Part shown: positions 39,433-49,528 of the stretch, one piece after another
Position numbering within the stretch: position 1 is the stretch's first letter
How the letters are laid out: each line of letters starts with the position of its first letter
Assembly (NCBI GenBank): GCA_001839685.1
Contig: MLAK01000035.1
Coordinates: 72,394-136,393, forward strand
DNA: 64,000 nt
Direction: 5' to 3'
Source: Tritrichomonas foetus
Lineage: Eukaryota > Parabasalia > Tritrichomonadida > Tritrichomonadidae
Position numbers and translations under genes: made by a program
Notes under the pieces: generated by a model
The model's input: only the letters and a program-made list of their open reading frames with translations
What the model was told of the DNA's origin: nothing
Databases searched by the model: none

Positions 39433-40434
39433 TTATTTTGTTGAAGAAGCTTCTAACAAAGCCGTATTTACAACCAAAGGATCGCCCCTTACAATATGAA
39501 TTGCATTATCACCTGTTTCATTCGATTTCAATACATTTATTATGGCCAATTGATTATCACTCATATTAGTTGCCGGCATGTCTTCAGGAACAGCATAGAA
39601 AGGCTGAGCGTTTGTTAAAATATTATTCACAAATTCTTTAGTCGCTTTTCTGAGTGTTTTATTTTGAGCCTTAGAATATTCTTTCAACACATCATTTTCA
39701 TCTTCTTGTGGTTCGATTCCAAGCAAATCAAAAATACTTTCATCTTGGCTTCTCGAAATGATTTCTAATGCAAAATCAGATAGATCACCAAGATATTCAA
39801 TCGCTCCAATTAAAGATGAATCAATAGTTGATGTGACGAAATTGTAAGATTGAACTTCAATCAAAATTTGGTTAAGTGAACAAATTGTGGATTTTCCAAC
39901 ACCTTTAATTCCAATAACAGCCACTTTTTGTGGACTTTGAGATACTTGTGAAATTGTCTCATTAATCAAAGCTGATGCAGCTTCTTGACTCGTTGCAGAA
40001 ATGGCTATTGTTGGGCCAAATGTTTGTGTGAATTCACCAAGCCAATCAATGGCAACTTCTTTTGGAATCAGATCAATTTTATTTAAAACATGAATTAATG
40101 TTTTACCTTTCTCTTTTGCAAGTTTTTCTGCTTCTTCAAGCCTACACGAAATTGGATCTCTTGCATCAAGAACTTGGAGAATTATGTCTGATTGCTCAAT
40201 TGATGAAATAAGTTCATTATATGATAACTTCGCTGATTCAATTTCCTTGTTATGGATAGATAATGCTTCATCTTGAAGATGCTGAAGCTCAGCTTCAAGC
40301 AATTGAATATTATCTGTATTTGTATTTTTCATGAGAGAAGATAAAGTTTTATTCTTGTTTTTCTTTGATTTCTTATTGTTTGCTGGAGCGTTTTTTGGGT
40401 CTTGTTTCGAATTTTTGACCTTTCTTTTTCCCAT
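39433..40434 (-). CDS. Nucleostemin/GNL3-like circularly permuted GTPase, short form
   Basis: The 333-residue protein has a lysine-rich nucleolar-type N-terminus (K-R-K-V-K-N-S-K ... K-K-S-K-K-N-K-N-K), a short coiled coil, and a circularly permuted GTPase domain: G5-like/G4 segment N-K-I-D-L-I-P first, then G1 G-I-K-G-V-G-K-S-T. Relatives (GNL3, Nog2, Grn1) act in 60S subunit assembly in the nucleolus. The usual D-x-P-G (G3) seems replaced by D-S-S-L, and the protein is much shorter than typical members (about 550). It may bind GTP weakly. D-A-R-D-P near residue 90 is the expected family motif. A 20-bp tandem repeat lies upstream. Confidence 0.85.
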   Translation of the reverse strand: MGKRKVKNSKQDPKNAPANNKKSKKNKNKTLSSLMKNTNTDNIQLLEAELQHLQDEALSIHNKEIESAKLSYNELISSIEQSDIILQVLDARDPISCRLEEAEKLAKEKGKTLIHVLNKIDLIPKEVAIDWLGEFTQTFGPTIAISATSQEAASALINETISQVSQSPQKVAVIGIKGVGKSTICSLNQILIEVQSYNFVTSTIDSSLIGAIEYLGDLSDFALEIISRSQDESIFDLLGIEPQEDENDVLKEYSKAQNKTLRKATKEFVNNILTNAQPFYAVPEDMPATNMSDNQLAIINVLKSNETGDNAIHIVRGDPLVVNTALLEASSTK

Positions 40435-40500
40435 TGGAGAAAAAAGTGAATAAACGGGCTCTGGTCATGCCCAGAATTTTTTTACTATGGAAAAAAAATG

Positions 40501-40655
40501 ATAACTCATAAAGTGAATTAATAGCTCATAAAGTGAAGTAATAAGTTATTACTAATAACTAATAAAGTGAAGCAATAACTAATAAAGTGAAGCAATAGCT
40601 CAGAAAGTGAAACAGTAACTAATAAAGTAAAATAATAACTCATAAAGTGAATCAA
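40501..40655. repeat. 20-bp tandem repeat (minisatellite) upstream of the GNL3-like gene
   Basis: About seven degenerate copies of a 20-bp unit based on AATAACTAATAAAGTGAAGC occur in tandem, with one irregular stretch near 40541-40553. The array lies within 70-220 bp upstream of ATG 40434 and downstream of the stop of the gene at 40703. It could affect promoter function or simply be a neutral satellite. Confidence 0.85.
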
Positions 40656-40702
40656 GAAATATTTCAGGAAAAGGATAATATAACACATTTTTATATTGTT
40701 TA

Positions 40703-42154
40703 TTACTTATCATTATCTTCCACATTCTCACCTTCTTCTTCTCCTTCTCCTTCCTCTTCTCCTACTTCTTCTTCTTCTCCTTCTTCTTCTTCTTCTCCTT
40801 CTTCTTCTTCTTCTTCCTCTTCTTCTCCTTCTTCCATATATGCATTATTTGCAAAATGATTAATTTCGAAGAAAATTCTGGATATCGTTGAAAATTGATT
40901 GTTTTTTATTCTCTCTTTCAGAATGGGATTAGAGAAGTTATATTTAGGAAAAGCTGTGTTCATATCATCTGAACATCCAGGATCCATGATGTTGAACATC
41001 GTCAATTTCTGAATACAATCTAGAAAATCTTGATAATCTTTGATTATATTTTCGCTTAAATTTTCTTGTATTTTACTTCGAAAAATTAATTTTTCCATAA
41101 TTTTATTTACAAAAGAAAAAATTGTGTTTGAAATGTCACTCAGTCCGGAAAAAATTGGATTACATGAAATTTTTCTTTTCAAATGAATATATTCCTGATC
41201 GAACATTTGTTTATTGCTAGGATGAGGTCTAAATAGTCCAGTCATTTCAAGAAATAGTTTTCTTGTTGGAATAAAAGTTAAAGATGTTGTATATGTGTCA
41301 ATCCATCGACAAATTAACAAATAGAAAATTTGGCGTAACTTAACTAGAAATTCACCTTTGAAAATATCAAACAAACCATGCATTTTCTCTTGAATATCTA
41401 TGAAAATTTGTTCATATTCTTGTTGTTGTAAAAAATCCTTAACTTCGGACATGCGATTTGAAACACCAAAATAATAAAGCAGTTCAATAGGAATAACCCC
41501 AAATTCCTTACGAAATGTTTCAATTTCCTTTTTATAATTAGTTTCCACTGTTTCAGACTTGAAGTATGTTTGTAAGATTATATTTGATTTGTAAGAATAG
41601 TCAAAAAACTCATCTACTATTCTTTCAATTTGATAATATTGAGCATCAATTTTACTACATGGTATGGAATTCGACTTATAATCACTAATTAAAATTTCTG
41701 GTAATTGTGATAATCTTGTCTGGAATTTTATGATGTTAGCTTTCAGATCATCAAGAACACGAATAGCTAAATCTATATATGAATAAGCAAATCCAATTAT
41801 TTTGTTTTCACCTTTATCTACACCTTGAGGAATAACCAATTTGCGAACAAATTGTTCAAATGTTAATGATGTCAATTTTTTTGATGATTCTTCCTTGTGT
41901 TGCAGATAGTATGATCTTAATGATTTCAATAATTTATCAATTAAATCTGGTTTTGCTAATGACAAAAGATAGTATATTTTCCACATATTTTTTTGAGGAA
42001 AAGGATAAATTTTCTTGGTTTTTATAAAGTTGTCAAAAGCAGTAATAGTTAAATACAATTTTCGAAGAGATTTTTCATCTTTTTTTTTCATATACTCCCA
42101 TGGCTCTGTTGCCCATTGGCTTATAGGATCAAGACCTTGTTCTTTGTTGCTCAT
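40703..42154 (-). CDS. Hypothetical helical protein with polyglutamate tail
   Basis: This 483-residue protein is not recognised. Residues 1-430 form a helical, globular-looking region with aromatic and Lys/Ile-rich composition (T-E-P-W-E-Y-M-K-K-K, F-P-Q-K-N-M-W-K-I-Y-Y-L-L). The last 50 residues are almost pure Glu/Gly (runs of E with G spacers) ending V-E-D-N-D-K, encoded by GAA/GAG repeats at about 40715-40838. Acidic tails like this occur in histone chaperones, nucleolar proteins and tubulin-like tails, but no family is evident. It is divergent from the kinase gene at 42596. Confidence 0.75.
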   Translation of the reverse strand: MSNKEQGLDPISQWATEPWEYMKKKDEKSLRKLYLTITAFDNFIKTKKIYPFPQKNMWKIYYLLSLAKPDLIDKLLKSLRSYYLQHKEESSKKLTSLTFEQFVRKLVIPQGVDKGENKIIGFAYSYIDLAIRVLDDLKANIIKFQTRLSQLPEILISDYKSNSIPCSKIDAQYYQIERIVDEFFDYSYKSNIILQTYFKSETVETNYKKEIETFRKEFGVIPIELLYYFGVSNRMSEVKDFLQQQEYEQIFIDIQEKMHGLFDIFKGEFLVKLRQIFYLLICRWIDTYTTSLTFIPTRKLFLEMTGLFRPHPSNKQMFDQEYIHLKRKISCNPIFSGLSDISNTIFSFVNKIMEKLIFRSKIQENLSENIIKDYQDFLDCIQKLTMFNIMDPGCSDDMNTAFPKYNFSNPILKERIKNNQFSTISRIFFEINHFANNAYMEEGEEEEEEEEEGEEEEEGEEEEVGEEEGEGEEEGENVEDNDK

Positions 42155-42595
42155 TGAAGAAATAAAGGAGGGGAAAAAATGATATCTAATTCACCTGGAT
42201 CTATCAAAAATTGGCCTTTCATTTGAGACACTATTCAAAATATATGGCAAAAAATTTAATCATTTGATGCATATGTATGGCTAAAAAGAGATTAGGACTG
42301 TAGTTTGAAGAGAAGCTTGTATATTTAAACTCAAAATTCTTAATGATAAAATAGTGATCAGAAACAATATGCGATTTAGAAATTACTATGATTGGAATTT
42401 TTTTTAATAAGGATTTATAAAATTTATAATATTAAAAGGAAAAAATAATTGCTTTTTGTCAAATAATTATAGTATAAAACATACCCTGTAATGAGAAATT
42501 TGACAACTTCGGTAATGACAGTTCGCAATATGAAAAATAGAATTTTTTTCAATATGGTTTTGAATTCATTTGGCCATAACCGTTTCGAAACGTCA
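42155..42595. other. Divergent intergenic region upstream of the kinase
   Basis: About 440 bp, mostly AT-rich. A TCATT initiator-like motif at 42566-42570 lies 28 bases before the chosen kinase start. The frame from an earlier ATG (42491) is open but encodes residues not typical of kinases. Confidence 0.55.
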
Positions 42596-44163
42596 ATGTC
42601 TCTAACACCAAAAACACTCGGCAACTACACAATTATTGGAACTTTAGGCACAGGAACTTCAGCAAAAGTGAAATTAGCAGAACATATCGAAACTCATCGT
42701 AAAGTCGCGCTCAAAATTTTAAAAAAGAATAATTTAGAAAGTAAGCCAGAATTTTTCTCGAAAATTCAACAAGAAATCTCATTAATGAGTTTATTCGATC
42801 ATCCTCATATTATTCGCCTTTATGAAGTCTTCGAAAGTGAAAAACATCTATTTCTGGCATTAGAATATTGCGAAAATGGAGATCTTTTCGATTTTTTAAT
42901 ACAGGGTCAAAAGCTATCCGAAGAAGAAGCTATGAATTATTTTAGACAGCTTATTTACGCATTAGAATATCTGCACTTACATGAAATTTGCCATCGAGAT
43001 TTAAAGCCTGAAAACTTACTGCTTGATTCACATAATTCTCTGAAAATTGGCGATTTTGGATTTGCATTATGGATGAGGGATAAGGATTCAACAAAGTCTT
43101 GTGGGTCTCCTCATTACGCAGCTCCTGAAATTATCCAAGGTCGTGCATATTCTGGAAAGAAAGTAGATATTTGGAGTGCTGGTGTAATATTATATGCAAT
43201 GATTACTGTTTGTTTTTTGATGAAATTTGGTAAAATTGAAAAGTGAATTGAATTATTATGAAAATTAATTCGTTTTCTTTTTTTTCCAATTTCATCTTTT
43301 CTTTTTTGACTAATACATAGGGAGGACTTCCATTTGATGACGAAATTTTACCTAACTTACTCAAGAAGATTGAACATGGTGAATATGATCCACCAATCAC
43401 CCACCCAGAAATTCGAGATCTCATTTCTAGAATGATTGTTGTTGATCCTAATCAACGATATTCTGTTGAAAATGTGAAAGAACATCCAGCTTTTTCAATG
43501 TTCCTTCCAGACGAATACATCCCTCCAAAACCACTTCCACTTCCTTTTTATTCATCTCCAATTGATGTTGAACCAATTCAATATAATGTGATGAAAACCC
43601 TTCAACAGGTTGGTTTCAACAAGGATGAATTAATTAAAGAGTTGACTTCAAACGGTCAAAACATGGCAAAAGTTTTCTATTTCATGCTTATTCGCCTGAT
43701 TGATTATACTGCATTGCCATGGCATCAAGCAAACAGTGGAAATACCTTTTTAGAACCTGACCAAGATGAAACACAACTGTGGACTTATGATTCTCTTGAT
43801 TCCGGAATTGACTTTGATAACGAAAATTGTTTGTCACTAGCAGAAAAAATCGATTGGGATATTGGAAATAAGCTTGAAATAGATTTCAAGAAGACAGAAA
43901 CAATAACAATTTCGGGTCATTCACTTGCCGAAATTATGTATGAAATGCAAGAGGCTTTAGTAGAATTTTATTATTATTATTTTCATCCTGATGACCAAAC
44001 CCTCCTTGCAACAAAGGATCATGAAACTTTTATAATAATTAATGCAGAATTAAAGGAAGAATCAACTGTTTCATTGAAAGTAAATTTGTTTTCTGGATCT
44101 GATGATGATTTTGATGAACTCATTGAAAAAATTCGAGAAATTGTTCAAGATTCACTAGCATGA
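42596..44163 (+). CDS. SNF1/AMPK-like serine/threonine kinase, one intron
   Basis: Two exons (42596-43207 and 43321-44163) join to 484 residues. The kinase domain spans about 11-265: G-x-G-x-x-A-K-V in the glycine loop, K40 (V-A-L-K), H-R-D-L-K-P-E-N with D135, D-F-G at 153-155, A-P-E at 176-178, and D-I-W-S-A-G-V. The intron falls between M-I-T and G-G-L-P-F-D-D-E, where the protein is continuous only after splicing. A UBA-like helical segment (V-M-K-T-L-Q-Q-V-G-F-N-K-D-E-L) follows, and a KA1-like region could form the C-terminus, as in AMPK, KIN and MARK kinases. The first ATG in frame is at 42491, but it adds 35 unrelated residues. AMPK versus MARK assignment is open. Confidence 0.9.
43208..43320 (+). 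other. Spliceosomal intron, 113 nt
   Basis: The 5' end reads GTTTGT and the 3' end ACTAATACATAG, close to the trichomonad pattern in which branch point and acceptor are fused (GTAYGT ... ACTAACACACAG in T. vaginalis). It contains in-frame stops and its length is not a multiple of three. Removing it restores an uninterrupted kinase domain. This is the only intron with this consensus that I found in the window. Confidence 0.92.
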
Positions 44164-44792
44164 AATATTTCTTTCAATTTTCTTCCCCTCTTTATTCTAT
44201 TTAAGTTTTGGAAAGAAGGCTTCTTCTAAATTTTCTTTCTAATCTTGAAGATCATTTTGAAGAATTGTAAATCAAATTCGATGATCACCGTCTACTAGAC
44301 AACTAAAAAGTGAAAACTTTTCACAAAATCAAATGAAATGATGTTCTCAAAACAGAATGTTCATTTTTAAAATATGTAAAATTTAATAACCAAACTAGTT
44401 TTGGTGAACTTGCATTCATGCATACTTGTCCTATTGCGGCATTTTTTGTAGAAGTTTACTTATGTTTAAATGTTTTTTATATTCGGTAATTTTATATGGC
44501 GTTAAATAAAAATCACATCACATTAACATTATTGATATCCTTGTTTTTTGACCTTTATTTGACCTTTAATTTCACATGCACATCATGAATAGATGAAATC
44601 ACCTTCATACTGTTTACTGATACTCGAGGAATCATAAGCTAGAATCTCTCAACAAATCTTGAAAGAAAAAGGAAAATGACAAGCACGTAAATGTATCTTA
44701 TTAATTATTCACTACAAAAAATTGTGTTTCTTGGTCGATGGCTGATTTTTTGAAAAGGAGAGGGAAAACCGCTTTTTATCTGGTCGATCAGG
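44164..44792. other. Spacer between two plus-strand genes
   Basis: About 630 bp of AT-rich DNA without a supported gene or RNA. It contains a short direct repeat of TTTGACCTTTA near 44548-44570. Confidence 0.55.
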
Positions 44793-47543
44793 ATGTTCAC
44801 ACAACAGCAAATCGAACAAGCACTTCTAAATTTGCACAATGCTGATATTCAAGCACAACAACAGGCAAACGATCTTATAATGCGATGGAGCGAAACTCCA
44901 CAAAGTATTGTCCAAGCCATGGCAATTATCAATGAATCTCAGTTCGAACCAGCTGTTTTCTCAGCATGTTGTGTAGCCGAAAAAGACATAGTACAAAAAT
45001 GGATGAATTATTTGCCAGCTGATCGTCAAGTTATTCGTAATAAATTATGCGAAAGATTAATCGGCTATCAAGGTAATCAAGTGACCAAAGACAAAATCAT
45101 CAGATTAATTGTTGCAATTGCCTTGAAGGACTGGCCAGAAGATTGGCCCACTTGCGTCCAAGATTTTATATCGTCGGCCACGTCATCACCAGAAATGTGT
45201 GTTCTTGATTTTCAAATCATTTCAGAACTTATCGTTACTATTCATGAAACCACAACAATCACAAATTTCAGAAGAAAACAACTTATTGAAGAATTCGATA
45301 AATCTACTGTTAATTTAATGCAGATAATTGATTGGTCACTTGGAAATGTTGGTTTTGATTTAGTTTGTTATCCAGTAATTCGACTTTTAAAGGAGCTTTG
45401 TTTAACAGCACCTATCGAAATGCTTTATTCACAAGATATGTTCACTTCACTTTTTACTACATTTGCAGTTAATGAACTCTGTTCAGAAGATGCAATGATA
45501 GCAATCAATAATTTATTGATCAATCGATCAGATGCCAAAGAAATTGCTTCAAAACTTTTTAATGAAACTCTTCAAATTTTAGGAAATTTCTGTGCAGGCG
45601 AATGCCCAGATTTTATGCTTCTTTTCATCATGAAGTATTTAGATGTTTATGGCACTGACATTGACGAGCTTTGTTTTGAAGGTGAAGACATGATCGAAGA
45701 TGTAGCAAACTTAGTCCTTTCCATTTATCAGACAATTTTAAACCATCCACCTGTTGAAGAACATTGTGAAGAATTTTGGAGTCTTTTCCGTTCAGTTTTA
45801 TATAGGTACTATCGTTCATCCCGTTCAAAAAATCCATTTGATGCTCTTCAGCCTTGTTTCCAGCTCTTCCAGAATTTAATACCAGAAATTCGTGTCTCAC
45901 TTTTTAACGCATTTCCAACTGCTGCTGAAGGTGGTAAGCTTCGTTCAATAAACTGTCAAGCATGCTGGCTCTTTCTCGCATCAATTGATAAAAAAGGTAT
46001 GATTGAATTTTTAAGTGAACAATCACCATCGCCTTCACTTTGTTATTCAATTGGTTTGGTTGATGCTTGTTTAACTGGCAAAGAAGAACGAGAAATGGTT
46101 TTCAAAATCTTTCCTAAACTTTTCGAATATAACAATTCAACAAAAAGCGTTGATTTTGGAATGTCCCTTTTATATGCAATTTCTCATGCAATTCGATTCA
46201 TGATGCGTGAATCCAAATTTTTAACTGCTTTTGGAGCTTGCTTGTCTACATTTTTAAGTGCTCCTGATTTTCGTGTAAGATCATCTGCGTCAAATGCATT
46301 GTTGTATGTCTCAATGCGCCAACCAAAACTTTTATCACAAGAACCTAATCCAATAATTAACATTTTCTTTAATAATTTAACAGATTGGGTTATAAAGTGT
46401 GAATTAAAAGTTTCATCCAAAATTGTAAAATCGTTTGCTTTAGTTGGATCTGCACAGCCAACTAATGAAGCACGAAATTCAATCTATGAACAGATTTACA
46501 ATGCTGTTTCTTTGAATTTAACTTCAGGAGATTTAGAAAAAATTGAAAATGGAATGAGTATTGTTCATTCCTTAACTTATGTGAATTTAGTTGAAGCTGC
46601 ACCTTTATATATTCAATTTATCAATCCTTTAATTGATCTTCTCGGACAATCAGTTGCAAGTGGAAATGAATTAAGTACTTCACAAATTATTGAAACAATA
46701 ACAGCAGTGATTTTAAAGAATGAATTTGATCCGGTTAAATTAGTTTTAGATAATTTTGTTCGAATTTTATTACAATTACAAGATTTTAAAGAATCGGTAA
46801 TTTTATCATTAGCCAAACTTAGAGCCAAATTTGTTCCAATGGAAGAATTTTATGACCAAATTTATGCAGCACATCTTGCACAAACTATTCCAAATCTTGC
46901 ACAGACACAAGTTGAAGCTTATCCTCTTCTTAGATTCTTTAGATTTTATAATATTCGACCACAGTCGATTTCAGTATTACTTGAAATTACTGTTCATTTT
47001 ATCAAAGATGAGCGTTTAGATGTTTCAAAAGAAGCAGCTAAATTATTACGAAGTTTGCTTGTTAGACTTTGTAGTGAACAGCAAGTTACTGAAATCATTA
47101 ATGTAAGAATGCATCTTCTTGATGCAACATTTACTGCATTAACTGATACTTTTCATACTGCTATTTTTAATCAAGTTGCTAAAACTATTAATTCTTTATA
47201 TGTTGCTATTAATTCCTCTGTTTATCCATCTGAGCAATTTGATAATGATGTAGCAGAAGTTCTGAAATTGAAATCAAATGATCGTGAATTCTTACTAAAC
47301 TTTTCACGTTGTCTTCGAAGTCACATTCAAGATTTCCCTGCATTTGCTGCAACACTCAAGGAATTCTTGGTTACAACCAAATGTGCTTCACCATCTGACA
47401 AGAGGCTCTTCAAACCAGAGATTAAGTTGGATAGCTTAGCTCAGGAACTTATGAATTTGGTGTCAACAGAAGAAAAAGGAGCAATTCTTGCAGAAGAGCT
47501 CGAAATCCTTCCTGCTTTGGCAAATCTCAAAATCGATTTCTAA
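44793..47543 (+). CDS. Exportin-type karyopherin-beta
   Basis: The 916-residue protein is a HEAT-repeat transport receptor that would carry cargo through nuclear pores in a Ran-dependent way. The N-terminal importin-beta-like region (residues 1-60) is followed by the exportin-1/Xpo1-like segment with D-W-P-E-D-W-P-T-C-V-Q-D-F-I, corresponding to E-W-P-x-x-W-P-x-F-I in exportins. The rest is continuous paired helices to the C-terminus. It is shorter than exportin-1 (about 1070), and the CRM1 cargo-groove region is not clearly recognisable, so exportin-5, exportin-t or transportin-3/importin-13 relatives are possible. The ATG is the first in frame. Confidence 0.8.
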   Translation: MFTQQQIEQALLNLHNADIQAQQQANDLIMRWSETPQSIVQAMAIINESQFEPAVFSACCVAEKDIVQKWMNYLPADRQVIRNKLCERLIGYQGNQVTKDKIIRLIVAIALKDWPEDWPTCVQDFISSATSSPEMCVLDFQIISELIVTIHETTTITNFRRKQLIEEFDKSTVNLMQIIDWSLGNVGFDLVCYPVIRLLKELCLTAPIEMLYSQDMFTSLFTTFAVNELCSEDAMIAINNLLINRSDAKEIASKLFNETLQILGNFCAGECPDFMLLFIMKYLDVYGTDIDELCFEGEDMIEDVANLVLSIYQTILNHPPVEEHCEEFWSLFRSVLYRYYRSSRSKNPFDALQPCFQLFQNLIPEIRVSLFNAFPTAAEGGKLRSINCQACWLFLASIDKKGMIEFLSEQSPSPSLCYSIGLVDACLTGKEEREMVFKIFPKLFEYNNSTKSVDFGMSLLYAISHAIRFMMRESKFLTAFGACLSTFLSAPDFRVRSSASNALLYVSMRQPKLLSQEPNPIINIFFNNLTDWVIKCELKVSSKIVKSFALVGSAQPTNEARNSIYEQIYNAVSLNLTSGDLEKIENGMSIVHSLTYVNLVEAAPLYIQFINPLIDLLGQSVASGNELSTSQIIETITAVILKNEFDPVKLVLDNFVRILLQLQDFKESVILSLAKLRAKFVPMEEFYDQIYAAHLAQTIPNLAQTQVEAYPLLRFFRFYNIRPQSISVLLEITVHFIKDERLDVSKEAAKLLRSLLVRLCSEQQVTEIINVRMHLLDATFTALTDTFHTAIFNQVAKTINSLYVAINSSVYPSEQFDNDVAEVLKLKSNDREFLLNFSRCLRSHIQDFPAFAATLKEFLVTTKCASPSDKRLFKPEIKLDSLAQELMNLVSTEEKGAILAEELEILPALANLKIDF

Positions 47544-48630
47544 AATTGTATTGTTGGATTTATTGTATACTAATATATTAAATATTGGCATTAGATCTAT
47601 TTCTTTGTCTTTTTACTTATCTTTCTTATGTTATTTTTCACACTTATATTTTTTTAAGAAATGAATTAACTTTTTTACCATCAGTGAAAAATAGAAAAAG
47701 AAATACCATCAATGATTTTTTGACATAAAAGCACGTCCAACTCTTTTATTTTATATTTATATTTTACCTATGCTCCAGTAAACAGACAATACTCTATCTT
47801 TAAAGTAAAAATAGTGAATTGGCATTTGCTCATCATTTAATGTCAAATTAGAGAGAAAATGGTAATAAATGTGATACAACCTCTTTACTAATTAATGCAT
47901 AGAATCTATATAATGTAGAAAATATTGAACAAAAGAAATATAGTGATGAGATTGGCATAAATTTGTGAGATTTGGTGAAAACAGAAAGTTACTGTGGGTT
48001 TACTATATCACGGTTTTCCAGTGATTTCCAATTATCTTGATATTGGCTAGAATATAATGTATACAAACAATTTACTGTTGTTGTGGTTAATATGAATTAT
48101 CTTTCACTTTATACATAATTCTGGCTGTATTTTTTGAGTTATGAACAGCATAATTCTCATGAATTTTCTGGCTGTGGAATTATTTCCATAAAGAAGATAA
48201 ACAATTTAATGCATAGTTTATTTAGAGTTTTCCAATTTTCTAATAATATAATTGATGATAATTAGCTTCACATTTATTGAAAATTATTTCTATCTATTTC
48301 TGTATCAAATATTCAAAGTATAGAATACTTTATATGAGTGCCAAGCATATTTTCGAAATGACAGTTATGATATTTCATATCACAACCTCTAATGCCAAAA
48401 AATCCCCAAATGTCGTTTTTTTACTTAATTATAGCATAATATTAATATACTCTAAATTAGAGGGTTACTTTATCTATAGTATTTGGCTTTCACTATCTAA
48501 TTTCTTGATGACATTTTACTCAAATTATTGAATGCAATTTTTTCATAAACCATTGAATATTTTCGATTTCAAAAGAGTTACTGGGAATAAAGTACACAAA
48601 AGGTTTTTATTTAAACACTATTTCATTGAA
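47544..48630. other. Long AT-rich spacer upstream of the Rab gene
   Basis: About 1.1 kb without a supported gene. An open frame at 48277-48531 has hydrophobic AT-driven composition and is rejected. A TCATT initiator-like motif lies at 48623-48627. Confidence 0.6.
48623..48627 (+). promoter_or_regulatory. Putative initiator (TCATT) of the Rab gene
   Basis: TCATT with its A six bases upstream of ATG 48631, matching the trichomonad initiator arrangement with a very short leader. It decides against the in-frame upstream ATG at 48532, which would add 33 residues foreign to Rab proteins. Confidence 0.65.
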
Positions 48631-49230
48631 ATGAGCGACAATCCAGAAATCACTGTGCGAGTTGTCTTTATAGGCGACACGCAGGTTGGAAAGACCTCAA
48701 TTCTAGCTAAATATTTAAATGGATCGACACCAAATCACCCCGAGCCAACAGTTGGCGTTAGTTTGGTTACGAAAACGATTGAATGTGAAAATTTCAACAT
48801 TTCGCTTATTTATTATGACACCGCCGGACAAGAAAAGTACAGAGCAATTGGAACACTATATTATAAAAACGCAGACGTCGCAATCGTTGTGTATGATGTA
48901 ACAAATAAGGAGTCGTTCGAATCTATCCGCACGTGGATCCAAAATTTCCGCGACAATGCCACAAAGGACACGGTTATTATTGTTGGAAATAAATTCGACC
49001 TGAAAGATCAAATTCAGATATCTAATGACGACGTTGAAGAAGCCGGAAGGTCATTCCGCGCCCACTGTTTGTACACGTCTGCCATTGACGGGACTGGAAT
49101 TGAAGAACTGTTCAATACTGTGAACGATTTAGCTGTTCAGGCAGTGACTGAGTCATTCGAGCAGAGAAGATGCGAGCAGGAATCAAATGTGACCTTTGGC
49201 TCAAATCCTCCCCAGAAAAAATGTTGTTAA
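48631..49230 (+). CDS. Rab family small GTPase
   Basis: The protein of 199 residues is a vesicle-traffic GTPase. G1 is G-D-T-Q-V-G-K-T-S (15-23); the switch-I threonine lies in H-P-E-P-T-V-G-V; G3 is D-T-A-G-Q-E-K-Y-R; G4 is G-N-K-F-D; G5 is T-S-A-I-D-G. R-A-I-G-T-L-Y-Y-K-N-A-D is the typical RabF segment. The C-terminus K-K-C-C is a geranylgeranylation motif that would anchor it to membranes. The start at 48631 fits Rab lengths; an earlier in-frame ATG at 48532 is rejected. The subfamily (Rab5/Rab22-like or trichomonad-specific) cannot be settled by eye. Confidence 0.95.
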   Translation: MSDNPEITVRVVFIGDTQVGKTSILAKYLNGSTPNHPEPTVGVSLVTKTIECENFNISLIYYDTAGQEKYRAIGTLYYKNADVAIVVYDVTNKESFESIRTWIQNFRDNATKDTVIIVGNKFDLKDQIQISNDDVEEAGRSFRAHCLYTSAIDGTGIEELFNTVNDLAVQAVTESFEQRRCEQESNVTFGSNPPQKKCC

Positions 49231-49528
49231 TAAATAAAAAAAAATCATTCCAAAAATTATGAATTTTATTACATTTAAATAAGAATTTGAATTTAAATTC
49301 AAATGAAAGGAAATTCCATGAAATGATAAAAACATAAATTTATGTGTAAATATATGATTTCAGATTTCGGCAATTTTTGGACAGATTTTCATTCTTTTCA
49401 TAAGGAATTGGCTAATTGACTGGAAATCGAGACTTTCTCTTGAGTCAAAATAAAATTAATATATTTGGTCGAATGTGATTGGTAGTTCTGTTTGATTTTG
49501 AATCGAGTCTAATGAAGTAAATTATGCT

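Noticed and set aside
48277..48531. 84-codon plus-strand frame before the Rab gene
   Set aside because: Composition is driven by AT richness (Ile, Tyr, Phe, Ser), there is no motif, and the DNA between it and the Rab start looks like ordinary spacer.
48532..48630. Longer N-terminus for the Rab protein
   Set aside because: The 33 extra residues do not match any Rab, and an initiator-like TCATT lies just before ATG 48631.
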